From Pseudomonas baetica (lineage in GTDB: Bacteria; Pseudomonadota; Gammaproteobacteria; Pseudomonadales; Pseudomonadaceae): a stretch of 64,000 bases of DNA. Made by a program: the position numbers and the translations under genes. A model generated the notes under the pieces. That model saw only the letters and a program-made list of their open reading frames with translations, was not told where the DNA came from and did not search any database. Positions 44,748 to 55,141 of this stretch are shown one piece after another. Every line of letters starts with the position of its first letter. Position 1 is the stretch's first letter. The stretch is from positions 62,001 to 126,000 of the forward strand of contig NZ_JAIHLQ010000012.1 of assembly GCF_019733355.1 (NCBI RefSeq), written 5' to 3'.

Positions 44748-47700
44748 TCAAATATTCTGCCGATCACCCTTCGGATCGAAGAACACCGAGGAAACAATCT
44801 CCGCCTCGATCACGCTGCCATCGGCCAGCGGTGCAAACACCCGCTCGCCCATGCGCTTCAGACCGCCCTTGACCACACCCATGGCAAACGAATAACCGAG
44901 GGAGTTGTGTGCATAACTGGAGGTCACGTGACCGACCATGGTCATCGGGATCGCTTGCTTGGTGTTGAACACCAGTTGAGCACCTTCCGGCAGCCACACA
45001 TTCGGGTCGATCGGTTTCAGGCCCACCAACTGTTTGCGCTGATCACGCACGCAGTCTTCACGGTTCATGCCGCGCTGGCCGATCCACGAGAACGGTTTGG
45101 TGCGACCGACGCACCAGCCCATGTTCAGGTCGTCCGGGGTCATCGAGCCGTCAGTGTCCTGGCCGACGATGATGAAACCTTTCTCGGCGCGCAGAACGTG
45201 CATGGTTTCAGTGCCGTACGGGGTCAGGTTGTACGGTTTGCCGGCCTCGACGATTTTCTCCAGCACGCCCATCGCATAGTCGGCCTGCACGTTGACTTCG
45301 TATGACAGCTCACCGGTGAACGAGATACGGAACACCCGCGCCGGCACACCACCGACCAGACCTTCTTTCCAGGTCATGAACGGAAACCCTTCGTTGCTCA
45401 GATCGATGTCGGTCACGGCGCTGAGCAGCTTGCGGCTGTTCGGGCCGGACAGGGTCATGGTCGCCCAGTGGTCGGTCACGGACGTGAAATACACCTTCAT
45501 GTCCGGCCATTCGGTCTGGTGGTACAGCTCCAGCCATTGCAGGACACGCGCGGCGCCGCCAGTGGTGGTGGTCATGACGAAATGATTGTCCGCCAAGCAA
45601 GCCGTCACACCGTCGTCGAAAACCATGCCGTCTTCTTTGCACATCAGGCCATAACGGGCCTTGCCCACGTCGAGCTTGGTCCAGGCGTTGGTGTAGACGC
45701 GGTTGAGGAACTCGCGGGCATCCGGGCCTTGAATGTCGATTTTGCCCAGGGTCGAGGCGTCGAGCAGGCCGACGCTGTCGCGCACGGCTTTGCATTCGCG
45801 CTTCACCGCTGCATGCAGGTCTTCACCGTTTTTCGGGAAGTACCAAGGGCGCTTCCACTGACCGACGTCTTCGAACTCGGCGCCGCTCTTCACATGCCAC
45901 GCATGCAGTGCGGTATAGCGAACTGGTTCAAAGATGTGCCCACAGTGACGGCCGGCCACGGCGCCGAAAGTTACCGGCGTGTAGTTCGGACGGAACATCG
46001 TGGTGCCCATCTGCGGGATGGTCACATTCAGCGAACGGGCGGCGATGGCCAGACCGTTGACGTTGCCGAGCTTGCCCTGATCGGTGCCGAAGCCCAGCGC
46101 GGTGTAGCGTTTGACGTGCTCGACCGACTCGAAACCTTCGCGGGTCGCCAGTTCGATGGCGGCGGCGGTGACGTCGTTTTGCAGGTCGACGAATTGCTTC
46201 GGCGCACGGGCCGTGCCCTTCTCATGCGGCACCTGGAACAGTGCCAGCGTCGGCTCTTCGAGACGGCTCAGGGCTTTGGGCAGCGTGCCTTCGACCGCCG
46301 CGAAACCGGCTTCACTGGCAGCGCGCACGCCACCTTCAAAACCATCGGCCAGCGAATCGCCGAGACCGTAAACGCCGTTGATGCCACCGACGCACACGCG
46401 TTTCTGCGGTGCTTCGCCCGGTATGAAACCGAGGATGTCTTCGCGCCAGGTCGGCTTGCCGCCCAGGTGCGAGGCCAAGTGAACCACCGGGCTGTAACCG
46501 CCGGAACTGGCGACCACATCGCAGTCGAGCCATTCGCCCGGGCTGGTCACGGCGTGCGCCTTCACATCAATCGCGGCGACGCGGGCAGCGGTCACGCGCT
46601 TGCTGCCACGGGCCTCAATCACGGCGCTGCCGGTGAGGATGCGGATGCCTTTGGCGCGGGCTTCTTCCACCAGCGCACCGCGCGGATTGCTGCGGGCATC
46701 GGCGATAGCCACCACTTGCAGGCTGGCGTCGAGCCAATCCAGCGCCACGCGATAGGCGTGATCGTTATTGGTCGACAGCACCAATTTCTTGCCCGGCGCC
46801 ACGCCGTAACGGCGCACGTAAGTCGAGACCGCACCGGCGAGCATGTTGCCCGGCACGTCGTTGTTGCCGTAGACCAGCGGACGCTCGCAAGCGCCGGTCG
46901 CCAGCACCACACGCTTGGCACGAACGCGGTGGATGCGCTGACGCACCTGGCCGATTGGCGCGCGGTCACCGAGGTGATCGGTGAGGCGTTCGTGAATGGT
47001 CAGGAAGTTGTGGTCGTGGTAACCGTTGACCGTGGCGCGCGGCAACAGCAGCACGTCCGGGGTGTCCTTCAGTTCAGCGATGACGCTGGCAACCCAATCC
47101 ATCGCCGGCTTGCCGTCCAGGCTTTCGCGGGAATCGAGCAGGCTGCCGCCGAACTCTTCCTGCTCGTCAGCCAGAATCACCCGAGCACCACTGCGCGCAG
47201 CCGCCAATGCAGCGGCCAGACCCGCAGGGCCAGCGCCGACGATCAGCACGTCGCAGTGCTGGTTCATGTAGTCGTAGGTGTCCGGATCGACTTCGGTCGG
47301 CGAACGGCCCAAACCGGCAGCCTTACGGATGTACTTCTCGTACGTCATCCAGAACGATTGCGGGTACATGAAGGTTTTGTAGTAGAAACCCGGCGGCATC
47401 AGCTTGCCGCCGACCTTGCCGAGAATCCCCATCATGTCGTTGTTGACGTTGGGCCAACCGTTGGTGCTGGTGGCGACCAGGCCCTGATACAGCGCCTGTT
47501 GTGTGGCGCGCACGTTGGGGATCTGCGTGGCTTCGGTCGCACCGATCTGCAGCACGGCGTTTGGCTCTTCGGCACCGGCAGCGAAAATGCCCCGTGGACG
47601 CGAATACTTGAAGCTGCGGCCAATGATGTCGACGCCATTGGCGATCAGCGCAGCGGCCAGCGAGTCACCCTCGAAGCCTTTGTAGGTCTGACCGTTGAAG

Positions 47701-47765
47701 GTGAAGCTCAGCACTTTGTTGCGGTCGATCCGTCCACCATTGGACAGGCGATTGGTCTGGCTCAT
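44748..47765 (-). CDS. soxA: SoxA, sarcosine oxidase alpha subunit
   Basis: A 1005-residue subunit. Order: an N-terminal ferredoxin-like/Sox domain (FTFNGQTYKGFEGDSLAAALIANG, 20-45), a NAD-binding pyridine-nucleotide-oxidoreductase domain (DVLIVGAGPAGLAAALAAARSGARVIL, about 170-200) and a GcvT-like folate-binding half (from about 600, with MTLSGPNSRKLLSAVTD and GTETMHVLRAEKGFIIVGQDTDG). Together with B, D and G it oxidatively demethylates sarcosine and channels the methyl carbon to THF as 5,10-methylene-THF. Its start overlaps the soxD stop by four bases. Confidence 0.98.
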   Translation of the reverse strand: MSQTNRLSNGGRIDRNKVLSFTFNGQTYKGFEGDSLAAALIANGVDIIGRSFKYSRPRGIFAAGAEEPNAVLQIGATEATQIPNVRATQQALYQGLVATSTNGWPNVNNDMMGILGKVGGKLMPPGFYYKTFMYPQSFWMTYEKYIRKAAGLGRSPTEVDPDTYDYMNQHCDVLIVGAGPAGLAAALAAARSGARVILADEQEEFGGSLLDSRESLDGKPAMDWVASVIAELKDTPDVLLLPRATVNGYHDHNFLTIHERLTDHLGDRAPIGQVRQRIHRVRAKRVVLATGACERPLVYGNNDVPGNMLAGAVSTYVRRYGVAPGKKLVLSTNNDHAYRVALDWLDASLQVVAIADARSNPRGALVEEARAKGIRILTGSAVIEARGSKRVTAARVAAIDVKAHAVTSPGEWLDCDVVASSGGYSPVVHLASHLGGKPTWREDILGFIPGEAPQKRVCVGGINGVYGLGDSLADGFEGGVRAASEAGFAAVEGTLPKALSRLEEPTLALFQVPHEKGTARAPKQFVDLQNDVTAAAIELATREGFESVEHVKRYTALGFGTDQGKLGNVNGLAIAARSLNVTIPQMGTTMFRPNYTPVTFGAVAGRHCGHIFEPVRYTALHAWHVKSGAEFEDVGQWKRPWYFPKNGEDLHAAVKRECKAVRDSVGLLDASTLGKIDIQGPDAREFLNRVYTNAWTKLDVGKARYGLMCKEDGMVFDDGVTACLADNHFVMTTTTGGAARVLQWLELYHQTEWPDMKVYFTSVTDHWATMTLSGPNSRKLLSAVTDIDLSNEGFPFMTWKEGLVGGVPARVFRISFTGELSYEVNVQADYAMGVLEKIVEAGKPYNLTPYGTETMHVLRAEKGFIIVGQDTDGSMTPDDLNMGWCVGRTKPFSWIGQRGMNREDCVRDQRKQLVGLKPIDPNVWLPEGAQLVFNTKQAIPMTMVGHVTSSYAHNSLGYSFAMGVVKGGLKRMGERVFAPLADGSVIEAEIVSSVFFDPKGDRQNI

Positions 47766-48091
47766 ACCTTCTCTCCCAGCGCCGTCGTGGCTGTTTTTGC
47801 AGGGTCAGCCTTGTCGGTGAATTGCGGCTTGGTGCCGATCTTGTAGGTTTCGAGAATCTCGTAGGTCACGGTGTCGCGGGTGGCGTTGAAATACTGGCGG
47901 CAACCGGCGACGTGATCCCACAGCTCATGGTGCAGACCGCGCGGGTTATCGCGGAAAAACATGTAGTCGCCCCACTCCTCATCCGAGCAGTTGGCCGGAT
48001 CGAGCGGGCGCGGGATGTGCGCCTGACCGGATGCGTGGAATTCCTCTTCGGAGCGCAGTTCGCCGCAGTGAGGACAGAAGATATGCAACAT
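47762..48091 (-). CDS. soxD: SoxD, sarcosine oxidase delta subunit
   Basis: A 109-residue zinc-binding subunit: CPHCGELRSEEEFH near the N-terminus, then NCSDEEWGDYMFFRDNPRGLHHELWDHVAGCRQYFNA in the body. The last 20 residues are a low-complexity tail. It overlaps soxA by four bases and follows soxB by 14, as part of the soxBDAG unit. Confidence 0.96.
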   Translation of the reverse strand: MLHIFCPHCGELRSEEEFHASGQAHIPRPLDPANCSDEEWGDYMFFRDNPRGLHHELWDHVAGCRQYFNATRDTVTYEILETYKIGTKPQFTDKADPAKTATTALGEKV

Positions 48092-48105
48092 GGGGATTTC
48101 TCCTG

Positions 48106-49356
48106 TTAGTGGGCGACGGCAGCAGCGCCGTGTTCGTCGATGAGTGCGCCGTTGTGGAAACGGTCGATGGAAAACGGTGCAGCCAATGGGTGCATTTCAC
48201 CCTTGGCCAGGCTCGCGGCAAACACGTTGCCCGAGCCAGGTGTGGCCTTGAAGCCACCGGTGCCCCAACCGCAGTTGAAGAACATGTTCGGTACCGGGGT
48301 TTTCGAAATGATCGGGCAGGCGTCCGGGGTGGTGTCGACGATGCCGCCCCACTGGCGGTTCATGCGCACCCGCGACAGCACCGGGAACATCTCGACGATG
48401 GCTTGAATGGTGTGCTCGATCACCGGGTACGAACCACGCTGGCCGTAGCCGTTGTAGCCGTCGATACCGGCGCCGATTACCAGATCGCCCTTGTCGGACT
48501 GGCTGATGTAACCGTGTACGGCGTTGGACATGATCACGCTGTCGATAATCGGTTTGATCGGCTCGGACACCAGCGCTTGCAGCGGGTGGGATTCGATCGG
48601 CAGACGGAAACCGGCCAGTTTCGCCATGTGTCCGGAATTACCGGCCGTCACCACACCGACACGCTTGGCGCCGATGAAGCCTTTGTTGGTTTCGACGCCG
48701 ATGCACACGCCGTTTTCCTTGCGAAAGCCGATCACTTCGGTCTGCTGGATCAAGTCCACACCGAGGGCGTCGGCGGCACGGGCAAACCCCCAGGCCACGG
48801 CATCGTGACGGGCGACGCCGCCGCGACGCTGGACGGTCGCGCCCAGCACCGGGTAGCGCGTGTTTTTCGTGCAGTCGAGGTACGGAATCTCGTCAGCCAC
48901 TTGCTTGGCGTTGAGCAGTTCGCCATCGACGCCGTTGAGGCGGTTGGCGCTGACCCGACGTTCGGAATCGCGGATGTCCTGCAGGGTGTGGCACAGGTTG
49001 TAGACGCCACGCTGGGAGAACATCACGTTGTAGTTCAGGTCTTGCGACAGACCTTCCCACAATTTCATCGCATGTTCGTACAGGTGCGCCGACTCGTCCC
49101 ACAGGTAGTTGGAGCGCACGATGGTGGTGTTGCGCGCGGTGTTACCGCCGCCCAGCCAGCCTTTTTCGACCACGGCCACGTTGGTGATGCCGTGCTCTTT
49201 CGCCAGATAGTAGGCCGTCGCCAGACCGTGCCCGCCGCCGCCGACGATGACCACGTCGTAAACCTTTTTCGGCGTGGGCGTGCGCCACATGCGCTGCCAG
49301 TTTTCGTGGTGGCTGAGGGAGTGTTTGAAGAGGCCGAAGCCCGAATAGCGTTGCAT
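48106..49356 (-). CDS. soxB: SoxB, sarcosine oxidase beta subunit
   Basis: The protein has 416 residues ([21 protein letters not shown]; an ATG two codons upstream is also possible). It is a DAO-family flavoprotein with [25 protein letters not shown] as the FAD dinucleotide fold (about 31-56), [23 protein letters not shown] around the covalent-FMN region of this subunit, and a C-terminal [17 protein letters not shown]. This subunit does the sarcosine oxidation. It lies 20 bases after glyA. Confidence 0.97.
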   Translation of the reverse strand: MQRYSGFGLFKHSLSHHENWQRMWRTPTPKKVYDVVIVGGGGHGLATAYYLAKEHGITNVAVVEKGWLGGGNTARNTTIVRSNYLWDESAHLYEHAMKLWEGLSQDLNYNVMFSQRGVYNLCHTLQDIRDSERRVSANRLNGVDGELLNAKQVADEIPYLDCTKNTRYPVLGATVQRRGGVARHDAVAWGFARAADALGVDLIQQTEVIGFRKENGVCIGVETNKGFIGAKRVGVVTAGNSGHMAKLAGFRLPIESHPLQALVSEPIKPIIDSVIMSNAVHGYISQSDKGDLVIGAGIDGYNGYGQRGSYPVIEHTIQAIVEMFPVLSRVRMNRQWGGIVDTTPDACPIISKTPVPNMFFNCGWGTGGFKATPGSGNVFAASLAKGEMHPLAAPFSIDRFHNGALIDEHGAAAVAH

Positions 49357-49376
49357 AGTCATTTACTCCAGAACGC

Positions 49377-50630
49377 TCAGCGATAAACCGGGAAGTCTGC
49401 GCACAGGGCCGCAACCTGCTGGGCGACATTGGCCTCGACGTCGGCATCGCCGAGGTTGTCGAGGATGTCGCAGATCCAGCCGGCCAGCGTTACACACTGA
49501 GTCACCTTGAAGCCGCGCGTGGTCACCGCCGGGGTGCCGATGCGCAGGCCCGAGGTGACAAACGGCGACTGCGGGTCGTTCGGCACGGCGTTCTTGTTGA
49601 CGGTGATGTGGGCACGGCCGAGGGCGGCGTCGGCGTCTTTGCCGGTCAGGCCCTGACGGATCAGGCTGACCAGAAACAGATGATTGTCGGTGCCGCCGGA
49701 CACTACATCGTAGCCACGTTTGATAAATACGCTCGCCATCGCCTGGGCGTTGTCGATCACTTGCTGCTGATAAGCCTTGAAGCCCGGCTCCAGCGCTTCC
49801 TTGAAGCACACGGCTTTACCGGCGATGACGTGCATCAGCGGGCCGCCCTGGGCGCCGGGGAACACCGCAGAGTTGAGCTTCTTCTCGATCTCTTCGTTGG
49901 ACTTGGCCAGGATCAGCCCGCCACGCGGACCGCGCAGGGTTTTGTGGGTGGTGGTGGTGACCACGTCAGCGAACGGCAGCGGGTTCGGGTACAGGCCAGC
50001 GGCAACCAGACCGGCGACGTGGGCCATGTCGACAAACAACAGCGCCCCGACCTTGTCGGCGATCTGGCGGAAACGCGGGAAATCCAGGGTCTTGGAGTAA
50101 GCCGAGAAACCGGCCACGATCATCTTCGGCTGGCACTCAACGGCCAGGCGCTCGACTTCGTCGTAATCGATCAAACCAGTCTTGGTGTCGATGCCGTACT
50201 GCACGGCGTTGTACAGCTTGCCCGAGGACGACACTTTGGCGCCGTGGGTCAGGTGACCGCCGTGGGCCAGGCTCATGCCCAGAATGGTGTCGCCCGGCTG
50301 GATCAGCGCCAGATACACGGCGCTGTTGGCCGAGGAACCGGAGTGCGGCTGGACGTTGGCGTAATCAGCGCCAAACAGTTGCTTGGCGCGTTCGATGGCC
50401 AGCGCTTCGACTTTATCCACATGCTCGCAGCCGCCGTAGTAGCGCTTGCCCGGATAACCTTCGGCGTACTTGTTGGTGAGGCCGCTGCCCTGGGCTTGCA
50501 TCACGCGTTTGCTGGTGTAGTTCTCCGACGCGATCAGCTCGATGTGATCTTCCTGACGTTGCTCCTCGGCATTCATCGCCGCCAGCAGTGCATCGTCGTA
50601 ACCCTGGATCTGGTCTTGCTTGCTGAACAT
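49377..50630 (-). CDS. glyA: GlyA, serine hydroxymethyltransferase
   Basis: The protein has 417 residues ([26 protein letters not shown]); GGGAGAG lies upstream of ATG 50630. The PLP lysine is in [16 protein letters not shown]. It converts glycine and 5,10-methylene-THF to serine and THF. As first gene of glyA-soxBDAG-purU it uses both products of Sox, glycine and the loaded folate. Genomes of this group carry other glyA copies; this one is the sarcosine-linked paralogue. An inverted repeat 126-148 bases upstream is a likely regulator site. Confidence 0.97.
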   Translation of the reverse strand: MFSKQDQIQGYDDALLAAMNAEEQRQEDHIELIASENYTSKRVMQAQGSGLTNKYAEGYPGKRYYGGCEHVDKVEALAIERAKQLFGADYANVQPHSGSSANSAVYLALIQPGDTILGMSLAHGGHLTHGAKVSSSGKLYNAVQYGIDTKTGLIDYDEVERLAVECQPKMIVAGFSAYSKTLDFPRFRQIADKVGALLFVDMAHVAGLVAAGLYPNPLPFADVVTTTTHKTLRGPRGGLILAKSNEEIEKKLNSAVFPGAQGGPLMHVIAGKAVCFKEALEPGFKAYQQQVIDNAQAMASVFIKRGYDVVSGGTDNHLFLVSLIRQGLTGKDADAALGRAHITVNKNAVPNDPQSPFVTSGLRIGTPAVTTRGFKVTQCVTLAGWICDILDNLGDADVEANVAQQVAALCADFPVYR

Positions 50631-50755
50631 CGCGTCTCTCCCAGCGGCGGCGGTGCGCCATTCGTCTCGGTCAGGCACCGGCGTGCCCTTTGATGCGATG
50701 GTATGACCGGCGCAGACAGCTCAAATGCCTACGGACGCCACGCAAAGGTGCGTTT

Positions 50756-50777
50756 ACGACATGGCGGGAAATGTCGT
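50756..50777. promoter_or_regulatory. Inverted repeat upstream of glyA-sox operon
   Basis: ACGACAT-N8-ATGTCGT lies 126-147 bases before the glyA ATG. Read on the minus strand it includes CGCCATGTCG, a 10-mer that also occurs 133 bases upstream of gbcA. In P. aeruginosa the sox and gbc genes are controlled by the AraC-type regulators SouR and GbdR; matching to either is inference. Confidence 0.5.
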
Positions 50778-50810
50778 TGAAAACACTATCCTCAAACCTG
50801 CACAGCCCCC

Positions 50811-50902
50811 CTGTGGGAGCGGGCTTGCTCGCGAAGGCGCAGTGTCAGTCGACACCAATGCCGTCAGATACAACGCTTTCGCGAGCAAGCCCGCTCCCAC
50901 AG
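50811..50902. repeat. REP pair, family A
   Basis: GTGGGAGCGGGCTTGCTCGC and its inverse lie about 45 bp apart, immediately past the TraX-like gene stop. Confidence 0.92.
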
Positions 50903-50905
50903 GGG

Positions 50906-51616
50906 TTATGTGTAGGCCGCACGAATGGCGAGCAGCAGAAGAAAATGCGCAGGATAGAGGGCGTAAGCCCAGCGGCGCATCGGCGGGGGCTGGCAAGTTT
51001 GGGCATGTCGCAACAGGAGCATCCCCAGCCATGGCGCAATCAGGCAAGTGACAAGACCGAGGATCGCCACGCTGTTGCCAAACTGCGCCGACTCGAACAG
51101 CACCTGCCATTGATTCGCCGCCAGACACACCAGCCCCGGCAACAGGTTGAAATACCATTGACGACGAATCACCAGCAGCATCGCCAACGGCAATAACACC
51201 CCGAACAAACCGAACATCAGTCGCTCCGAGAACAGCGCGGCGAGCAGCAGACTCGCGGCGCCGAGCAGTCGCGAAACCAACGCTCCATCCTGCCAGCCCC
51301 GCGCCACCAGCAAACCCAGCGCCAGCGTCGGCATCACGTTCAAGGTGTCGGGATCCGGAATGTACAGCCGATAGGGAATTTCGCTGATGGCACTGAACAA
51401 CAGCAACCACCCCAGATAGCGCCATTCGGTCTTGCGCACACCATCACGGGCAAGATTCGCCGCCATCGCCAGACAGAACCACGCAAACGCCAGCCGCCCC
51501 GGCACGTAAAGCCAATCGACGCTGATCCCGACATATCGCAGATGATCGAGCAGCATGCTTGCAAGCGCTAACCACTTGAGCAGATCCAGCGCGCCGTCAC
51601 GTTGACTCAGGTGCAT
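50906..51616 (-). CDS. TraX-family membrane protein
   Basis: The protein has 236 residues from ATG 51616 (MHLSQRDGALDLLKWLALASMLLDHL); ATGs upstream would add residues that overlap the ltaE leader. About eight hydrophobic helices. The DALDLLKWLALASMLLDH-type start with GRLAFAWFCLAMAANLAR is the TraX (PF05857) signature. TraX of F plasmid acetylates pilin; chromosomal members have unknown acceptors. There are no conjugation genes nearby. It is divergent from ltaE. Confidence 0.85.
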   Translation of the reverse strand: MHLSQRDGALDLLKWLALASMLLDHLRYVGISVDWLYVPGRLAFAWFCLAMAANLARDGVRKTEWRYLGWLLLFSAISEIPYRLYIPDPDTLNVMPTLALGLLVARGWQDGALVSRLLGAASLLLAALFSERLMFGLFGVLLPLAMLLVIRRQWYFNLLPGLVCLAANQWQVLFESAQFGNSVAILGLVTCLIAPWLGMLLLRHAQTCQPPPMRRWAYALYPAHFLLLLAIRAAYT

Positions 51617-51744
51617 AATCGGCCCGTGTCCTTGTAAAGTTCTGACAGCGACATCCCGTGTGCTCCCCGGATGATCTTCGGTAAAGTGCGCAACCCTCAT
51701 TGACCAACGAAGCGTCAAAAGCGCTTCGATCACGGAAGCCGGCC

Positions 51745-52785
51745 ATGACCGACAAGAGCCAACAATTCGCCAGCGACAACTATTCCGGCATCTGCCCTGA
51801 AGCCTGGGCTGCCATGGAACAGGCCAACCACGGCCACCAACGCGCTTACGGCGACGATGAATGGACAGCGCGAGCCGCCGACCATTTCCGCAATCTGTTC
51901 GAAACCGACTGCGAAGTGTTCTTCGCCTTCAACGGCACCGCCGCCAACTCGCTGGCGCTGTCGTCGCTGTGCCAGAGTTACCACAGCGTGATCTGCTCGG
52001 AAACCGCCCACGTCGAAACCGACGAATGCGGCGCCCCGGAATTCTTCTCCAACGGCTCGAAACTGCTGATCGCCCGTACCGAAAACGGCAAGATCACCCC
52101 GGAATCGATCCGCGAAGTCGCGCTCAAGCGCCAGGACATTCACTACCCCAAACCGCGCGTGGTCACACTGACCCAAGCCACCGAAGTCGGCAGCGTCTAC
52201 ACCCCGCAAGAAGTCCGCGCCATCAGCGCGACTTGCAAAGAACTGGGCCTGCACCTGCACATGGACGGCGCACGCTTCTCCAATGCCTGTGCATTCCTCG
52301 GCTGCTCGCCGGCGGATCTGACCTGGAAGGCCGGTGTTGATGTGCTGTGCTTCGGCGGCACGAAAAACGGCATGGCCGTGGGTGAGGCGATTCTGTTCTT
52401 CAACCACAAACTGGCCGAAGACTTCGACTACCGCTGCAAACAGGCCGGACAACTGGCGTCGAAAATGCGCTTCCTGTCGGCGCCGTGGGTCGGCATCCTC
52501 GAAAACGACGCTTGGCTCAAATACGCGCGCCACGCCAACCACTGCGCGCAGTTGCTGGCCGAGCTGGTCAGCGATATTCCCGGCGTGGAGTTGATGTTCC
52601 CGGTGCAGGCCAACGGCGTGTTCCTGCAACTGTCGGAACCGGCGATTGCGGCGTTGACCGCAAAAAACTGGCGTTTCTACACCTTCATCGGCAAGGGCGG
52701 CGCACGCTTCATGTGCTCGTGGGACACCGAAGAAGAACGCGTGCGTGAGCTGGCCCGTGATATCCGCGAAGTCATGTCCGCCTGA
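51745..52785 (+). CDS. ltaE: Low-specificity L-threonine aldolase
   Basis: A 346-residue PLP enzyme that cleaves L-threonine or allo-threonine to glycine and acetaldehyde. It starts MTDKSQQFASDNYSGICPEAW; the DNYSG motif near the N-terminus, HLHMDGARFSNA with the PLP Asp and the FGGTKNGMAVGEA lysine loop are present. Its location beside glyA and the sox and gbc genes is a glycine-supply context. The ATG at 51745 is preferred over 51700, which adds 15 residues without similarity. Confidence 0.95.
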   Translation: MTDKSQQFASDNYSGICPEAWAAMEQANHGHQRAYGDDEWTARAADHFRNLFETDCEVFFAFNGTAANSLALSSLCQSYHSVICSETAHVETDECGAPEFFSNGSKLLIARTENGKITPESIREVALKRQDIHYPKPRVVTLTQATEVGSVYTPQEVRAISATCKELGLHLHMDGARFSNACAFLGCSPADLTWKAGVDVLCFGGTKNGMAVGEAILFFNHKLAEDFDYRCKQAGQLASKMRFLSAPWVGILENDAWLKYARHANHCAQLLAELVSDIPGVELMFPVQANGVFLQLSEPAIAALTAKNWRFYTFIGKGGARFMCSWDTEEERVRELARDIREVMSA

Positions 52786-52799
52786 TAGCTCCCCTCCCC

Positions 52800-52889
52800 T
52801 GTGGGAGCGAGCCTGCTCGCGAAGAGGCCGGCACATCCGACATAGAAGTCGGCTGACATGCCGCTTTCGCGAGAAGGCTCGCTCCCACA
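52800..52889. repeat. REP pair, family A
   Basis: GTGGGAGCGAGCCTGCTCGC and TCGCGAGAAGGCTCGCTCCC are inverted; the right arm has one changed base in the core. Confidence 0.9.
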
Positions 52890-52992
52890 AAAGCTCGCCC
52901 AATCCAATCGCCCCTCCTCATTCGCACCTGAAGACTTGGTCTACATTGTCTGTCGAGCCTCCGCTCACACAACAATAAGCAGGAGCATCGGC

Positions 52993-53817
52993 ATGTCGCT
53001 ACAAGGCAAAACCCTGTTCATCACCGGCGCCAGCCGTGGCATTGGGCGTGAGATTGCGCTGCGCGCCGCCAGGGACGGGGCCAATATCGTCATTGCGGCG
53101 AAAAGCGCCGAACCGCATCCCAAGTTGCCCGGCACCATCCACAGTGTGGCTGCGGAGGTCGAAGCCGCCGGCGGAAAGGCTCTGGCCCTGCAAGTGGATG
53201 TGCGTGAAGAAGAGGCTGTGCGCAAAGCGCTCGCGCAGGCCAATGAGCATTTCGGCGGCATCGATGCACTGGTGAACAACGCCGGGGCGATCAAGTTGAC
53301 CGGCGTGCGACACATCGAACTCAAGCGCTTCGACCTGATGCACCAGATCAACACCCGCGCGGTGCTGTTGTGCAGCCAAGCCGCCCTGCCCTATCTGAAA
53401 AAATCCGCCGGACACATTCTCAATCTGTCACCGCCGCTGAATCTGGCGAGCAAGTGGTTCGCCCAATACAGCCCCTACACCGTGACCAAATACGGCATGA
53501 GCATGCTGACGCTGGGCATGAGTGAGGAATTCGCCAATGACGGCATCAGCGTCAATTCGCTGTGGCCGCAGACCATGATCGCCACGGCGGCCATCGAATT
53601 TCAGTTGGGCAGTCGGGAGTCGTTCAAGCATGCGCGGACGCCGGCGATCATGGCGGATGCGGCGCATGTGATTTTGAGTAGCCGCGGACGCCAGATCAGC
53701 GGGCGGTTGTTGATTGATGAAGAGATTTTGCGCGAGCACGGCGCGACTGAATTCGACCACTACCGTTTCGAGCCGGACAGCGACGCCGCTTTGATGCCCG
53801 ACCTGTTCGTGGATTGA
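52993..53817 (+). CDS. Short-chain dehydrogenase/reductase
   Basis: The protein has 274 residues from ATG 52993; AGGAG lies 7-11 bases upstream. The cofactor motif is TGASRGIG (11-18), NNAG follows at about residue 95, and the catalytic set is Ser in ILNLSPP and YTVTKYGM (YxxxK). The layout (AAKSAEPHPKLPGTIH, ILRE-containing C-terminus) resembles the hydroxysteroid-dehydrogenase-like (HSDL2-like) SDR group. Substrate unknown. It stands between two REP pairs and is probably monocistronic. Confidence 0.9.
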   Translation: MSLQGKTLFITGASRGIGREIALRAARDGANIVIAAKSAEPHPKLPGTIHSVAAEVEAAGGKALALQVDVREEEAVRKALAQANEHFGGIDALVNNAGAIKLTGVRHIELKRFDLMHQINTRAVLLCSQAALPYLKKSAGHILNLSPPLNLASKWFAQYSPYTVTKYGMSMLTLGMSEEFANDGISVNSLWPQTMIATAAIEFQLGSRESFKHARTPAIMADAAHVILSSRGRQISGRLLIDEEILREHGATEFDHYRFEPDSDAALMPDLFVD

Positions 53818-53828
53818 AACACCCTCAC

Positions 53829-53920
53829 CTGTGGGAGCGGGCGTGCTCGCGAAGGCGTCAAATCAGTCAACATCAGTGTTGAATGACATACCGCATTCGC
53901 GAACAAGCCCGCTCCCACAT
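53829..53920. repeat. REP pair, family A
   Basis: GTGGGAGCGGGCGTGCTCGC and TCGCGAACAAGCCCGCTCCC are inverted about 45 bp apart, between the SDR gene and the gbcB stop. Confidence 0.9.
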
Positions 53921-53937
53921 TTGTACTGCGGTGAAAT

Positions 53938-55038
53938 CTAGAATTCGATCCGCACGTCGCCTTTGGGCACGCTGCAGCACGACAAGATAAACCCTTCGGC
54001 CTCGTCTTCCTCGGTGATCCCGCCGTTGTGGTCCATCTCGACTTCGCCGCCCAGCTTCATGACCTTGCACGTCCCGCAAATCCCCATGCCGCAGGCTTTC
54101 GGAATCATCAGCCCAAGCTTGGCCGCCGCTGCGTGCACGGTTTCGCCCGGTGCCACGCGAATGCTCTTGCCGGACGCGGTGAATTCCACCTGATGCAGGT
54201 CTGCCACATCGATTTCCGGTGCGTCCGCGGCTTGTTCGGCCTGTTCCACCGCGTCGGCGCGGGCCTCGGGAGGCGTGGCGCCGAAGGATTCCTCGTGATA
54301 ACGCGCCATGTCGTAACCGGCCGCTTCCAGCAAGCGTTTGACCGCGCTCATGTACGGCGTCGGGCCGCAGCAGAACACCTCACGCTCAAGGAAGTCCGGG
54401 ACCATCAGTTCGAGCATCTTGTGGTTCAGATAACCGCGATACCCGGCCCACGGCTCGCCCAGACCATGCTTCTCGCAGATCAGGTGCAAACTGAAGTTGT
54501 CGATCCGCGACGCCATGTGCTCCAGCTCGCGGTGGTAAATGATGTCTTTGGGCGAGCGGGCGCTGTGGATAAACGTCATGTCGACGTTGGCGTTGGTGTC
54601 GTAGAACCAGCGCGCCATCGACATCACCGGGGTGATACCGACGCCGCCGCTGAGGTAGAGCACTTTCGGGCCCGGAAAATCGATGGCGTTGAACAGCCCG
54701 ACCGGCCCGTGCACCGCCAGCTCCTGACCTTCATGCAGGTTGTCGTGCAGCCAGTTCGACACTTTGCCGCCCGGCACCCGTTTGATGGTCACCGAGAAGC
54801 TGTAAGGCACCGACGGCGAACTGGAAATGGTGTACGAGCGCATGATTGGCTGGCCTTCGATTTCCAGCTCCAAGGTGACGAATTGCCCAGGCTTGAAGAA
54901 GAACAGGATCGGCTGATCCGCCATGAAGCAGAAGGTGCGCACGTCCCAGGTTTCCTGGATGACTTTGACGCAACGGACGATGTGTCGGCCATTGGCCCAG
55001 GTCTGAGTGGTGACCGGATTCAGGAAGCTGTTGGACAT
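53938..55038 (-). CDS. gbcB: GbcB, glycine betaine demethylase reductase component
   Basis: The protein has 366 residues from ATG 55038 (MSNSFLNPVTTQTW). An FAD/NAD-binding reductase part (MRSYTISSSPS for FAD; GGVGITPVMSMAR for NAD) is followed by a C-terminal plant-type [2Fe-2S] ferredoxin domain (CGMGICGTC and a later cysteine in LSCC). It passes electrons from NAD(P)H to the Rieske oxygenase GbcA. It is divergent from gbcA across about 280 bases. Both are known GbdR targets in P. aeruginosa. Confidence 0.96.
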   Translation of the reverse strand: MSNSFLNPVTTQTWANGRHIVRCVKVIQETWDVRTFCFMADQPILFFFKPGQFVTLELEIEGQPIMRSYTISSSPSVPYSFSVTIKRVPGGKVSNWLHDNLHEGQELAVHGPVGLFNAIDFPGPKVLYLSGGVGITPVMSMARWFYDTNANVDMTFIHSARSPKDIIYHRELEHMASRIDNFSLHLICEKHGLGEPWAGYRGYLNHKMLELMVPDFLEREVFCCGPTPYMSAVKRLLEAAGYDMARYHEESFGATPPEARADAVEQAEQAADAPEIDVADLHQVEFTASGKSIRVAPGETVHAAAAKLGLMIPKACGMGICGTCKVMKLGGEVEMDHNGGITEEDEAEGFILSCCSVPKGDVRIEF

Positions 55039-55141
55039 GCTGTTCTCCACGGCCGACTGTCGGCCTTCATGTGGCGATTCTGCGTATAGCGCAGAGGGCC
55101 CGTTTACCTATCCGCGACATTGACATACTTATGGCAACCAG

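Noticed and set aside
45468..47846. 792-residue open frame opposite soxA
   Set aside because: An antisense shadow; soxA is unambiguous and uses the whole stretch.
50630..50700. GGGAGAGAC upstream of glyA, recalling a glycine riboswitch
   Set aside because: Only the short GGGAGAGAC motif is present and it is the ribosome binding site; the conserved GCCGAAGG-type core and second stem are absent.
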